Of a stretch of 8,654 bases of DNA, positions 1 to 6,206 are shown one piece after another (the first letter of the stretch is position 1; each line of letters opens with the position of its first letter). The notes beneath the pieces are model-generated. The model did no database searches. It was not told the DNA's origin and saw only the letters and a list, made by a program, of their open reading frames with translations. A program made the translations under genes and the position numbers. This stretch comes from REDI01 sp964586865 (GTDB lineage Bacteria; Myxococcota_A; UBA796; GCA-2862545), in contig CAZPJM010000214.1 in assembly GCA_964586865.1 (NCBI GenBank), positions 1 through 8,654 of the forward strand. Reading direction: 5' to 3'.

Positions 1-45
1 GATCGTTTCACGTGACTGGAGTTCAGACGTGTGCTCTTCCGATCT
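1..45 (+). other. Illumina TruSeq adapter sequence (contamination)
   Basis: These bases are the reverse complement of a TruSeq indexed adapter: the tail GAT, the 8 bases CGTTTCAC, then the 34-base read-2 primer ending in GCTCTTCCGATCT at 45. From memory, CGTTTCAC is the complement of TruSeq index 19 (GTGAAACG). It is library-construction sequence, not organism DNA, and genomic sequence begins at 46. It creates false N-termini: read from the GTG at 29 it gives the well-known artefact peptide MCSSDL, and in another frame MLFRS. Confidence 0.97.
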
Positions 46-871
46 CCCCACCGCCGCCGAGATGCTCCGGGCCTGCGAACGCGCCGGCATCGACGTGCCG
101 GCGGCGCTGACCCGGTTCCACGCCGAGACCGCGCACGCGGTGGGGGCCGCCGACGACCAGGGGGTCGCGGACTGGCTCGCGGCGCACCGCGGCACGGTCA
201 CCGTCCAGGACCTGGCCAGCCGCTGCGACCGCTCCCGCTACGCCGTGGGGCGCTGGCTCTCCGGGTCCACCCGTCCCCGGGTGCCCGACTTCCTGCGGCT
301 GGTCCAGGCCCTCACCGGGCGGGCGGTGGATCTGGTCGGGGTGCTGGTGGATCTGGACCGGGTACCGGCCCTGGCCGAGCTGCGGGCCCGCCTCCGGGCC
401 GAGCGGCGCATCGTCGACGAGGCCCCCTGGACCACGGCCGTCGCCCACCTGCTGCGGACCACGGCCTACCTGGGCCTGGCCGCCCACCGACCGGGCTGGA
501 TCGCCGAGCGTCTGGGCCTGTCCATGGCCGAGGAGGCCCGGTGCCTCACCCTCCTCGAGGATGCCGGCGTCATCGCCTGGGAGGGCCGTCGCTATGGCCT
601 CACCGGGCGGGAGCCCCTGGCGAGCGTGAGCCCCGAGGCCCGGGCCCGGCTGCAGGATCACTGGGCGGGGGTGGCCGCCGAGCGCCCCGTCGGGCCCGCC
701 GAACACGCCTTCCAGGCGGGCACCACCCTGACGTGCAGCGCCGAGGACTGGTCCGAGATCGAGGCCATCCTGCGGCGCAGCCTGACCGGGCTCGAGGCGG
801 CCAGCACCGCCGACCGCCCGGATCGGGTGGTGCTGGTGCACGTGGGGGCGCGGGTGCTGACCGGCGAGTGA
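46..871 (+). CDS. HTH (XRE-like)/DUF4423 transcriptional regulator, 5'-truncated
   Basis: This is a probable DNA-binding regulator whose N-terminus is lost at the contig end. The first complete genomic codon is at 47 and 274 residues remain. A Cro/C1-type helix-turn-helix lies at about 194-322 (VQDLASRC, then RWLSGSTRPRVPDFLRL). A second, winged-helix-like segment follows (WIAERLGLSMAEEARCLTLLEDAG, read from about 494), then a C-terminal alpha/beta region ending VVLVHVGARVLTGE. HTH plus winged helix plus a strand-rich tail is the arrangement of the DUF4423/TIGR02147 family, which is abundant in Myxococcota and Fibrobacteres and poorly characterised. Any start at 29 is artefactual because it lies in adapter. 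The gene converges on the TPR gene with only 10 bp between stop codons. Target genes cannot be inferred. I am confident of a regulator and moderately confident of the exact family. Confidence 0.8.
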
Positions 872-881
872 GCCCGCGGAT

Positions 882-2498
882 CTACCGGTTCCGCCCCTCG
901 CGACCGTCCCGGCGGTCCGGGGTGGCGGGGCGTGCGTCCTCGGCGCAGTCGGGGCGGGCGCGGACCTGGTAGTAGCCGACCTCGTCCGCCCAGTACTCGC
1001 CTTGGAAGGGCCAGACCCGGGTGCCGCGGGTCTTGCGGAGCTCGCGGAGCTGGCCGATGCGGTCGCCCTCGTCGATGGCGCCGGTCCGGGCCGCCCGCTC
1101 GAGCTGGCTGGTCTCGTACTGCATCATGTCGAGCTTGGTGATCTGCACGTCGGCGAGCATGCCCTTGAGCTGGTCGCGGGCGTCGGCCCCGGCATCCACG
1201 AAGCGCTGCCCCTCGTCCCGGCGGATGGCGTCGCGCCGCTCCCGAAGGGCCTGCTGGGCCCGGCTCGCGAAGACGTTGGCCGAGACATTGGCCAGGCGGG
1301 AGAGCTCGTCGTCGGCCTTCTGGACCGCCTGGATGGCGCCCAGGAGCCGCTCGTCGTTCCGGAACTCCCGGATGACACCCTCGGGCAGGGTGGTCTCGCG
1401 GCCCTCGGTGAGCGCCAGGGCGTCCTCCCAGCCGGCGTCGGTGTCGTAGGAGGTCATGGTGGCGGCGAGCTCGTCCTGGAGGGGGCGGTAGCGCTGCTCG
1501 AACGCCTCGATCTCGGCCGTGGCGTCCTTGAACTTGCACATGAGGAAGTAGCTGTAGGCCCGGAGCATGTCGGCTTCGGGGTTGAAGTAGCGCTCCCGGA
1601 AGAAGGGGGATTCGTGGACCATCAGCGAGGCCAGGGCCCCGGTGATGTCCTGGCCGCGGAAGTGGGCCCAGGCCTTCTCGAACCAGGCGTCCTCCCAGAA
1701 GTCGCTGCTGCGCTCGACCTTGGCGTAGTACTCCACCGCCCGCGGGTAGTTGCCGGCGCCGAAGTAGGTCCGGGCCACGTTCAGCGTGACCACATTGTCG
1801 AAGCGCGCCCCCTTCTCGGCCTTCTGGCCCAGGGCCTGGGCGGTGAGGAGGGGGGCGAGGGCCGCGTCGTACTGGCCCTGCTGGGCCATGACCACGCCCT
1901 TGAGGGCCTGGGCCTCGGTGAAGGTGGGGGTCTTCTTGCCCACCAGGGCGAGCATGCCCATCGCCACGCCGTACTGGCCCTCCTGGACGTTGTGACGGGC
2001 CGCCAGGTACGCCATGCGGGAGCGGGTCTCCAGATCCACGTCCAGGCCCACGTTCTTGGCCAGGATGGGCGCCAGGAGCCGGGTGTCGCCGAGCTCCTCG
2101 GCCAGATCGATGGCCTCGCCCACCCGGGTCGCGCCCACCGCCGGATCGACCGAGATGGCGGCGGCGTAGGCGATGAGGGCCGAGTAGTCCATGTCGAAGC
2201 CGCGGTAGAGCTCGCCGAGCTTGACCCAGGCCTCGCCGTGGGCGGCGCCCTTCTCGGGATCGTCCAGGATGGGCAGCAGGCTGTCGGCGGCCGCGGCCTT
2301 CTGGCCCGTCGCCATGGCCTCTTCATAGGGGGCGAACAGCTCGGCCTTCTCCTCGTCCGTGAGCTCGGGGGGCGGCTCGGGCTCCCCGGGCATGGGCTCT
2401 CCGGCGGGCTTGTCGGGAGCCGCCAGGACCGGGGTCACACCGGGGAGCAGCAGCCCGAGGCCGAGCACCAGACCGGCCAGGAAGGGGGCGCGAGGCAT
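882..2498 (-). CDS. Secreted TPR-like repeat protein (periplasmic/envelope)
   Basis: A 538-residue protein predicted to be exported. The signal peptide is residues 1-27 (MPRAPF, a Leu/Gly/Val core, cleavage near VLA-AP), followed by a Pro/Glu-rich linker at 29-46. Residues 88-340 hold TPR-like helical pairs, for example AWVKLGELYRGFDMDYSALI, ALKGVVMAQQGQYDAAL, and LNVARTYFGAGNYPRAVEYY. Residues 385-490 are charged and helical, probably coiled coil. A conserved-looking aromatic tail WPFQGEYWADEVGYYQVR (496-513) ends in Cys518. The start was chosen at 2498 because the frame runs upstream without a signal peptide, whereas this ATG has GGAG 6 nt ahead and shares one base with the stop of the upstream barrel gene (TGATG), implying coupled translation. 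As third gene of a VWA-barrel-TPR operon it is probably a periplasmic partner of the barrel. Similarity to gliding-motility TPR proteins (GltC/GltE) is a guess. Confidence 0.85.
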   Translation of the reverse strand: MPRAPFLAGLVLGLGLLLPGVTPVLAAPDKPAGEPMPGEPEPPPELTDEEKAELFAPYEEAMATGQKAAAADSLLPILDDPEKGAAHGEAWVKLGELYRGFDMDYSALIAYAAAISVDPAVGATRVGEAIDLAEELGDTRLLAPILAKNVGLDVDLETRSRMAYLAARHNVQEGQYGVAMGMLALVGKKTPTFTEAQALKGVVMAQQGQYDAALAPLLTAQALGQKAEKGARFDNVVTLNVARTYFGAGNYPRAVEYYAKVERSSDFWEDAWFEKAWAHFRGQDITGALASLMVHESPFFRERYFNPEADMLRAYSYFLMCKFKDATAEIEAFEQRYRPLQDELAATMTSYDTDAGWEDALALTEGRETTLPEGVIREFRNDERLLGAIQAVQKADDELSRLANVSANVFASRAQQALRERRDAIRRDEGQRFVDAGADARDQLKGMLADVQITKLDMMQYETSQLERAARTGAIDEGDRIGQLRELRKTRGTRVWPFQGEYWADEVGYYQVRARPDCAEDARPATPDRRDGREGRNR

Positions 2499-3187
2499 CA
2501 GCGGCTCCGGCGCTGGGGGGGCGAGAAGCGGACGAACCCGATGGTCAGGTTCACGTTCTGCTTGAAGTGGGTGCTCTCGGTGAGGCTGCGCCGCTGGATG
2601 AGCATGTCGTCGCGGACCTCGAAGCGAAGGGCGAAGCGCTCGCTGGTCCACACCCGGGCACCCACCCCCAGCGAGAGGGTGGGGGAGGGGGAGAAGCCCT
2701 CGATGATGGACTGCTCGAGGGTGATGCCGGCCCGGACGACCCCGTAGAGATCGTGGTGGAGCACCCGGGCGCCGTCCAGGTTGACCTTGGCGTAGATGGG
2801 GGCCCAGGCCGCCCCCACCAGGAGGGAGCCCAGGTAGCGGTAGGCGTCGGGGGTCTTGCCGAACTCGGGGCTCTCGAGCTCCCGGAGGGTGCCGTTCTTG
2901 AGGCCGTAGCCGCCGCCGAGGGCCACCGAGAGCGAGACCTTCTCGTTGAAGTGACGGTCGAAGGTGAGCTGGAGGTTGGGCGTGAAGAGGAAGGCGTCGA
3001 AGGGCATGACGCCCAGGTGCACCCCGAGCTCGGTGCGGCCGTCCTTCGGGTAGAGGAGCCGCTGGACGACCACGATGTCCTCTTCCTGGATGGTCCCGAT
3101 GTCGACGGTCTCCTGGGCGAAGGCGGGGGCCGCGGTCAGGGCGGCGACGGCGGCGGTGAGGCCGGCCAGGATGCGGGGGAGGCGCAT
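2498..3187 (-). CDS. Outer-membrane beta-barrel domain protein (Myxococcales-plus type)
   Basis: A 229-residue protein predicted to sit in the outer membrane. The signal peptide is 1-24, with cleavage AFA-QE. The mature part opens with IVVVQRLLYPKDGRTELGVH, followed by alternating hydrophobic/polar strands, and includes the motif AKVNLDGARVLHHDLYGVV (133-151) and a terminal strand ending TIGFVRF. This pattern matches my memory of TIGR04565, a small OM barrel found mainly in Myxococcota and relatives. There are two possible starts. The ATG at 3211 overlaps the VWA stop (ATGA) but puts eight polar residues before the signal peptide. The ATG at 3187 has GGAG 8 nt upstream and gives a standard signal peptide, so I chose 3187. 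It lies between the VWA lipoprotein and TPR genes in one operon and is likely the membrane anchor of their complex. Confidence 0.88.
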   Translation of the reverse strand: MRLPRILAGLTAAVAALTAAPAFAQETVDIGTIQEEDIVVVQRLLYPKDGRTELGVHLGVMPFDAFLFTPNLQLTFDRHFNEKVSLSVALGGGYGLKNGTLRELESPEFGKTPDAYRYLGSLLVGAAWAPIYAKVNLDGARVLHHDLYGVVRAGITLEQSIIEGFSPSPTLSLGVGARVWTSERFALRFEVRDDMLIQRRSLTESTHFKQNVNLTIGFVRFSPPQRRSR

Positions 3188-3195
3188 GCGATCCA

Positions 3196-3199
3196 CTCC
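3196..3199 (-). promoter_or_regulatory. Ribosome binding site deciding the barrel-gene start
   Basis: On the minus strand GGAG is followed by the 8-nt spacer TGGATCGC and then the ATG at 3187. The alternative ATG at 3211 has only a poor GGA very close to it. This site, together with the signal-peptide position, favours 3187 as the start. Confidence 0.6.
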
Positions 3200-3207
3200 G
3201 GGGTGTG

Positions 3208-4590
3208 TCATTCGTCCGCGGCCGAGGCGTTGGGGTCGGTGAAGGGCAGGGTGCGCGGCTGGCCCTGCAGCGGGCGGTAGGTGATGCGGACCCGGGCGTT
3301 GTAGTCGGGCACGGCGTCGCCGTGGAACTGCACCGCGTTCTCGGCCGGCACGTAGGACCAGCCGGTGCCGAAGACGATGTTGCCGTCCTCGTCGCGCTCC
3401 TCGACGGCCTGCTCCACCGAGCTGCCGTCCACCGAGACCCGGATGGTCTCGACCTCGGGCACGGCCTGGAGGGGGAAGATCTCGAGGAGCCGGTTCAGGA
3501 GCTGGCCGAGCTCCTCGAGGATGAGGGCGAAGTCGGAGACCTGGGCCTCGCCGCCCTCGCCGGCGCGGGTGCAGATGTCGGCGTACAGGCCCCGGCTGTC
3601 GTCGACCATGGTGTCGAAGCGCTGCAGTCCCCACGAGGACGGGCTCTCGGTGGAGCCGGGGATGCGGCAGCCCTCGGTGGTGGGCGCGATGACAGCCCAG
3701 GACATGCGCCGGTTGAAGGCCCCGAAGAGGTCCAGGTACTCGGAGACGTCGGCCTCGCCCTGGCGAAGGCGGCGGGAGAGGTCCGAGGCATCGGTCACGA
3801 TGACCGGGATGACGGTGCTGCCCTCGCGGAAGAGCTCGGCATTGGTGCCGCCGTCGGCGGCCGGATCGAAGGGGTTCTGCCCGTCGTCGGCGCACTCCTC
3901 GAGGAGGAGCTGGTTGGCGTCGCTCTGGTCGCTGGGGTCGAGGCCCCGACACATGGCGAGCAGGGCCGACTCGAGGTGCTCCTCGGTGCCGGTGCCGCAG
4001 TTGTCGCGCCACACGTCCTCGCCGCAGAGGCAGTCCATGTACTCGAAGAAGAGCTCGTCGCTGTCCAGGGGATCGCCGCAGGTGTAGCCGTCCCGGCCGA
4101 CCTCGGAGGCGGAGGGCAGGCCGCCGTTGGCCCCGGTGAAGCAGGTGGCGTCGCACAAGAGGTTCTGCCGGAAGGCGTCGGCCACCTCGGGGGTGCTGCG
4201 CCGGATGACCTGGGTGCCCGAGGCATCGAAGAGCTGGCCGTGCTCGGCCCCCACGTCGGTCGAGGTGATGCCGAGCTGGAAGTCGATGACCCCGCCGCGC
4301 TCGTCGACCGAGAGGATGTAGTCGTCCACCGCGTCCGGGAGGCCGTCGGTGCCGGAGCCGTCGCCGGTGGGGTCCACGAGCTGGTCGATGAAGCGGTCGA
4401 AGTTGACCCCCAGATCGGAGGAGGCCTGGCGCATGGAGCCCGAGTTGTCGATGACGAAGAGGATCTCGGCGTCGTTCGAGAAGTCCTCCTGGACGGCGCC
4501 GGCCAGGCGGAACATCTCGTACTGGTTGCAGCCCGCGAGGAGCCCGGTGGCAACGGCCAGGGCGGCGAGGCGGGACACGGGGCGGCGCAT
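3208..4590 (-). CDS. VWA-domain lipoprotein, cysteine-rich
   Basis: A 460-residue lipoprotein. The signal peptide ends in the lipobox LLAGC with Cys21 as the lipidation site. Residue 22 is Asn, so there is no Asp inner-membrane retention signal and outer-membrane sorting is expected by E. coli rules. A von Willebrand A domain follows: ILFVIDNSGSM (43-53) carries the MIDAS DxSxS metal site, and VIVTDASD (263-270) supplies a likely later MIDAS Asp. The region between (about 140-240) is rich in Asp, Gly and Cys. Ten cysteines lie beyond Cys21 (146, 150, 171, 187, 189, 198, 214, 233, 308, 340), suggesting disulfides. A strand-rich C-terminal module (380-450) may be a separate beta domain. The start at 4590 has GGGAG 5 nt upstream. 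It is the first gene of the operon. A metal-dependent adhesin or protein-binding role is inferred; the Myxococcus adhesin CglB is a functional analogue to test. Confidence 0.9.
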   Translation of the reverse strand: MRRPVSRLAALAVATGLLAGCNQYEMFRLAGAVQEDFSNDAEILFVIDNSGSMRQASSDLGVNFDRFIDQLVDPTGDGSGTDGLPDAVDDYILSVDERGGVIDFQLGITSTDVGAEHGQLFDASGTQVIRRSTPEVADAFRQNLLCDATCFTGANGGLPSASEVGRDGYTCGDPLDSDELFFEYMDCLCGEDVWRDNCGTGTEEHLESALLAMCRGLDPSDQSDANQLLLEECADDGQNPFDPAADGGTNAELFREGSTVIPVIVTDASDLSRRLRQGEADVSEYLDLFGAFNRRMSWAVIAPTTEGCRIPGSTESPSSWGLQRFDTMVDDSRGLYADICTRAGEGGEAQVSDFALILEELGQLLNRLLEIFPLQAVPEVETIRVSVDGSSVEQAVEERDEDGNIVFGTGWSYVPAENAVQFHGDAVPDYNARVRITYRPLQGQPRTLPFTDPNASAADE

Positions 4591-4749
4591 GGTGACTCCC
4601 GGAAGGACGCGGCACGGTAGCATCCCTGCAACCGTTCCCGGGCGTGATGTGTGTGTCAACCGCCTCGGGGTCGGGCCATCCGGCCTTCTCGGCCCGCCCG
4701 TGAGCCAGCCCCCCTGGTCGGGACCGGGCCGCGCGCGCAGGGTCTGCAC
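4591..4749. other. Divergent intergenic region between VWA operon and YihY gene
   Basis: This 159-bp region separates two divergent genes and must carry both promoters unless one lies further in. The minus-strand candidate promoter is described separately. For the + strand I see only the ribosome binding site AGGG at 4739-4742, seven bases before the YihY start. No convincing + strand -35/-10 pair or long dyad was seen. An open frame extends upstream from the YihY start to 4651, but its residues are Arg/Pro-rich and unlike the family. Confidence 0.6.
4631..4659 (-). promoter_or_regulatory. Candidate sigma-70-like promoter for the VWA-barrel-TPR operon
   Basis: On the minus strand a perfect -35 hexamer TTGACA occupies 4659-4654. 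Seventeen bases downstream is AACGGT (4636-4631), which matches TATAAT at only two positions. A second possible -10, TGCTACCGT (extended TG form), lies further downstream but is badly spaced from TTGACA. The site lies 41 bases before the VWA start codon. In such GC-rich DNA the TTGACA match is notable, but the -10 is weak, so this is a candidate only. Confidence 0.3.
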
Positions 4750-5793
4750 ATGGCCGACCCCGACGCGATTCTCTCCACCCTCAAGAAGGTGGCCCTCCTG
4801 CCCGTCCGGGCCGTCCAGGACTATGGCGAGGACGATGGGCCCTCCCTGGCCGCCTCCATCTCCTTCTTCGCCCTGCTCTCGCTGGCGCCGCTGCTGCTCG
4901 TGGTGCTGGAGCTGGCGGGACTGCTCCTGGGCTCCGAGGCGGCGGTGGTCCAGATCCGGGACTGGGTCGGGCCGCTGGTCACGGGAGAAGCCCAGGAGGC
5001 GCTGGACTCCCTCCTCGACCGCCTCTCCCAGCAGAAGCTCCTGGAGGGGCAGGGGATCATGGGCTGGGTGGGTGGCCTGGTGACCCTCTTCGTCTCCACC
5101 ACCCTGGTCGCCCAGGTGCAGAACGGGCTAAACCGGATCTGGCGCGTGCGGCCCGACCCCCAGCGCAGGGACTGGGTGGTCTTCCTGATCCGGCGGGGCA
5201 CCTCGCTCGCCATCATCCTGGCCACCGGCGTGCTCGTCATCGCCTCGGCCCTGGTGCGCACCGCCCTCGAGGTGGTCTTCACCTGGGCCGATCCGCTGCT
5301 GGGCTGGCTCCCCGGCGGGGCCAGCTGGGGGTGGCTGGCGCCGATCATCACCGGAGTGCTGCTGGCGGGGATCCTGACCCTGGCCTTCAAGCTCCTCCCC
5401 GATGCCCGCATCCGGTGGCGCGACGCGCTGGTGGGCGGGGCCGTGACCGCGGTACTGGTCCAGGTCGGAACCTGGCTCCTGGGGCTCTACCTCGGCGTGG
5501 CCGCGGTGGGCTCGGCCTGGGGGGCATCGGGTACGGTGGCCGTCTTCCTGGTCTGGATCTTCTACACGGCGAACATCCTGCTCCTGGGCGCCGAGCTCAC
5601 CCGATGCTGGGCCCTGTGCTTCGGGGGCGGCGTGCGGCCGGGCCGCGGCGCCGTCCTGGTCCGGGTCGAGACGGTGGCCGAGGAGCGCGGCGAGGAGACC
5701 GGCGGGCGCTACGAGGACGACCCCCCGGACGGGTCCGGCGGCGCGGAAGCGGCCGAGGATGCGGAGAGCCCGGAGGCCCGACAGGCCGGCTGA
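4750..5793 (+). CDS. YihY/BrkB (UPF0761) family inner-membrane protein
   Basis: A 347-residue polytopic membrane protein. Hydrophobic segments are at about 33-60, 103-123, 148-170, 193-213, 226-250 and 260-282, giving the six-helix pattern of YihY/BrkB. Family hallmarks are visible: DDGPSLAASISFFALLSLAP near the N-terminus, LNRIWRVRP (127-135), KLLPDARIRWRDALVGG (214-230), and GASGTVAVFLVWIFYTANIL (258-277) followed by LLGAEL. The family is widespread and its biochemical role is unclear; the old 'ribonuclease BN' annotation was an error. The soluble tail (about 292-347) is Glu/Asp/Gly-rich and looks disordered. The start at 4750 has AGGG 7 nt upstream and gives the normal short N-terminus. 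It is transcribed alone, diverging from the VWA operon and converging on the PilZ gene with 10 bp between stops. Confidence 0.93.
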   Translation: MADPDAILSTLKKVALLPVRAVQDYGEDDGPSLAASISFFALLSLAPLLLVVLELAGLLLGSEAAVVQIRDWVGPLVTGEAQEALDSLLDRLSQQKLLEGQGIMGWVGGLVTLFVSTTLVAQVQNGLNRIWRVRPDPQRRDWVVFLIRRGTSLAIILATGVLVIASALVRTALEVVFTWADPLLGWLPGGASWGWLAPIITGVLLAGILTLAFKLLPDARIRWRDALVGGAVTAVLVQVGTWLLGLYLGVAAVGSAWGASGTVAVFLVWIFYTANILLLGAELTRCWALCFGGGVRPGRGAVLVRVETVAEERGEETGGRYEDDPPDGSGGAEAAEDAESPEARQAG

Positions 5794-5805
5794 GCCGCGC
5801 CGGTC
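5784..5805 (+). terminator. Possible hairpin at the convergent YihY/PilZ gene ends
   Basis: GGCCGGC (5784-5790) can pair with GCCGGTC (5799-5805) across an 8-base loop: seven pairs including one G-U wobble on the + strand RNA. It covers the stop codon of the YihY gene and part of the PilZ stop. There is no T tract, and on the opposite strand the wobble becomes a mismatch. Short GC-rich dyads are common by chance at this base composition, so support is weak. Confidence 0.2.
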
Positions 5806-6181
5806 ACCCCTCGTCGGCCTCGGTGTCCGCCTCGGCCGCCTCGACCTCGTCGAGCCACCGCTCCACCGCGCGCTTGTCGGAGGGGGCCAGCTCGTCGAAG
5901 CGGATCCCCATGCCGGCCTCGAGCCCATGGGGCGCCCCGGGGGCCACGGTCCAGCGGACGGTGCCGAAGGTCTCCACCGGGCGGTCGCGGCCCGGTACGC
6001 GGAAGCGCAGCCGGAAGCGCGTGCCCTCGGGCAGGGGCTCGGCGGTACGCACGAACATGCCGCCCAGGCTGACGTTGGCGGTGTAGTCGTCGAGGAAGTC
6101 GTCGAGGCGCTCGTACTCCACCTTGACCCGGATGGGCACCCGGCTCTGGACCCGCTGCTCGATGGTGGAGCGACCCGTCAC
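5804..6181 (-). CDS. PilZ domain protein, probable c-di-GMP receptor
   Basis: A 125-residue single-domain PilZ protein, expected to be cytoplasmic. Both c-di-GMP-binding motifs are intact: RVQSR (10-14, RxxxR) and NVSLGG (36-41, [D/N]xSxxG). The beta-strand pattern continues through RFRLRFRVPG and GTVRWTV to GLEAGMGIRF (86-95), then a C-terminal helix SDKRAVERWLDEVEAA and an acidic tail. The layout matches the small TIGR02266-type PilZ proteins with many paralogues in Myxococcus. These bind c-di-GMP or act as adaptors for motility, polysaccharide or envelope machines. The start is GTG at 6181, supported by GGAG 6 nt upstream and by the RxxxR motif lying just after it. It is the last gene of a minus-strand cluster, 25 bp after the beta-helix gene, and probably works with or near that protein. 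Confidence 0.92.
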   Translation of the reverse strand: MTGRSTIEQRVQSRVPIRVKVEYERLDDFLDDYTANVSLGGMFVRTAEPLPEGTRFRLRFRVPGRDRPVETFGTVRWTVAPGAPHGLEAGMGIRFDELAPSDKRAVERWLDEVEAAEADTEADEG

Positions 6182-6187
6182 GGGCGG

Positions 6188-6191
6188 CTCC
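6188..6191 (-). promoter_or_regulatory. Ribosome binding site supporting the GTG start of the PilZ gene
   Basis: On the minus strand GGAG is followed by the 6-nt spacer CCGCCC and the GTG at 6181. The nearby ATG at 6210 is out of frame with the PilZ gene and reaches a stop within a few codons, so the GTG is the start. Confidence 0.6.
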
Positions 6192-6206
6192 GGGGCCGGC
6201 GGCTGC

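Noticed and set aside
29..46. GTG start and N-terminal residues MCSSDL for the DUF4423 regulator
   Set aside because: These codons lie inside the TruSeq adapter; the true N-terminus is missing from the contig.
892..932. Nested inverted repeat: CGCCCC/GGGGCG outer arms with GACCG/CGGTC inner arms
   Set aside because: Considered as a terminator for the DUF4423 gene, but it has no T tract, the inner and outer stems are not contiguous, and it lies inside the final codons of the TPR gene. At this GC content such dyads are expected by chance.
1002..2747. Long + strand open frame (about 580 codons) antisense to the TPR and barrel genes
   Set aside because: Its residues are a Gly/Leu/Val/His/Arg-biased shadow with no domain pattern, while the opposite strand encodes signal peptides, TPR helices and a barrel with good ribosome sites.
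3205..4620. Long + strand open frame antisense to the VWA lipoprotein
   Set aside because: Composition is Gly/Ala/Val/Glu-biased and follows the codons of the real gene; the minus strand has a clear lipobox and MIDAS motif.
4591..4749. N-terminal extensions of the VWA gene (to 4749) and of the YihY gene (to 4651)
   Set aside because: They overlap each other in the divergent spacer, are Arg/Pro-rich, and would bury the signal peptide or family N-terminus. Good ribosome sites favour 4590 and 4750.
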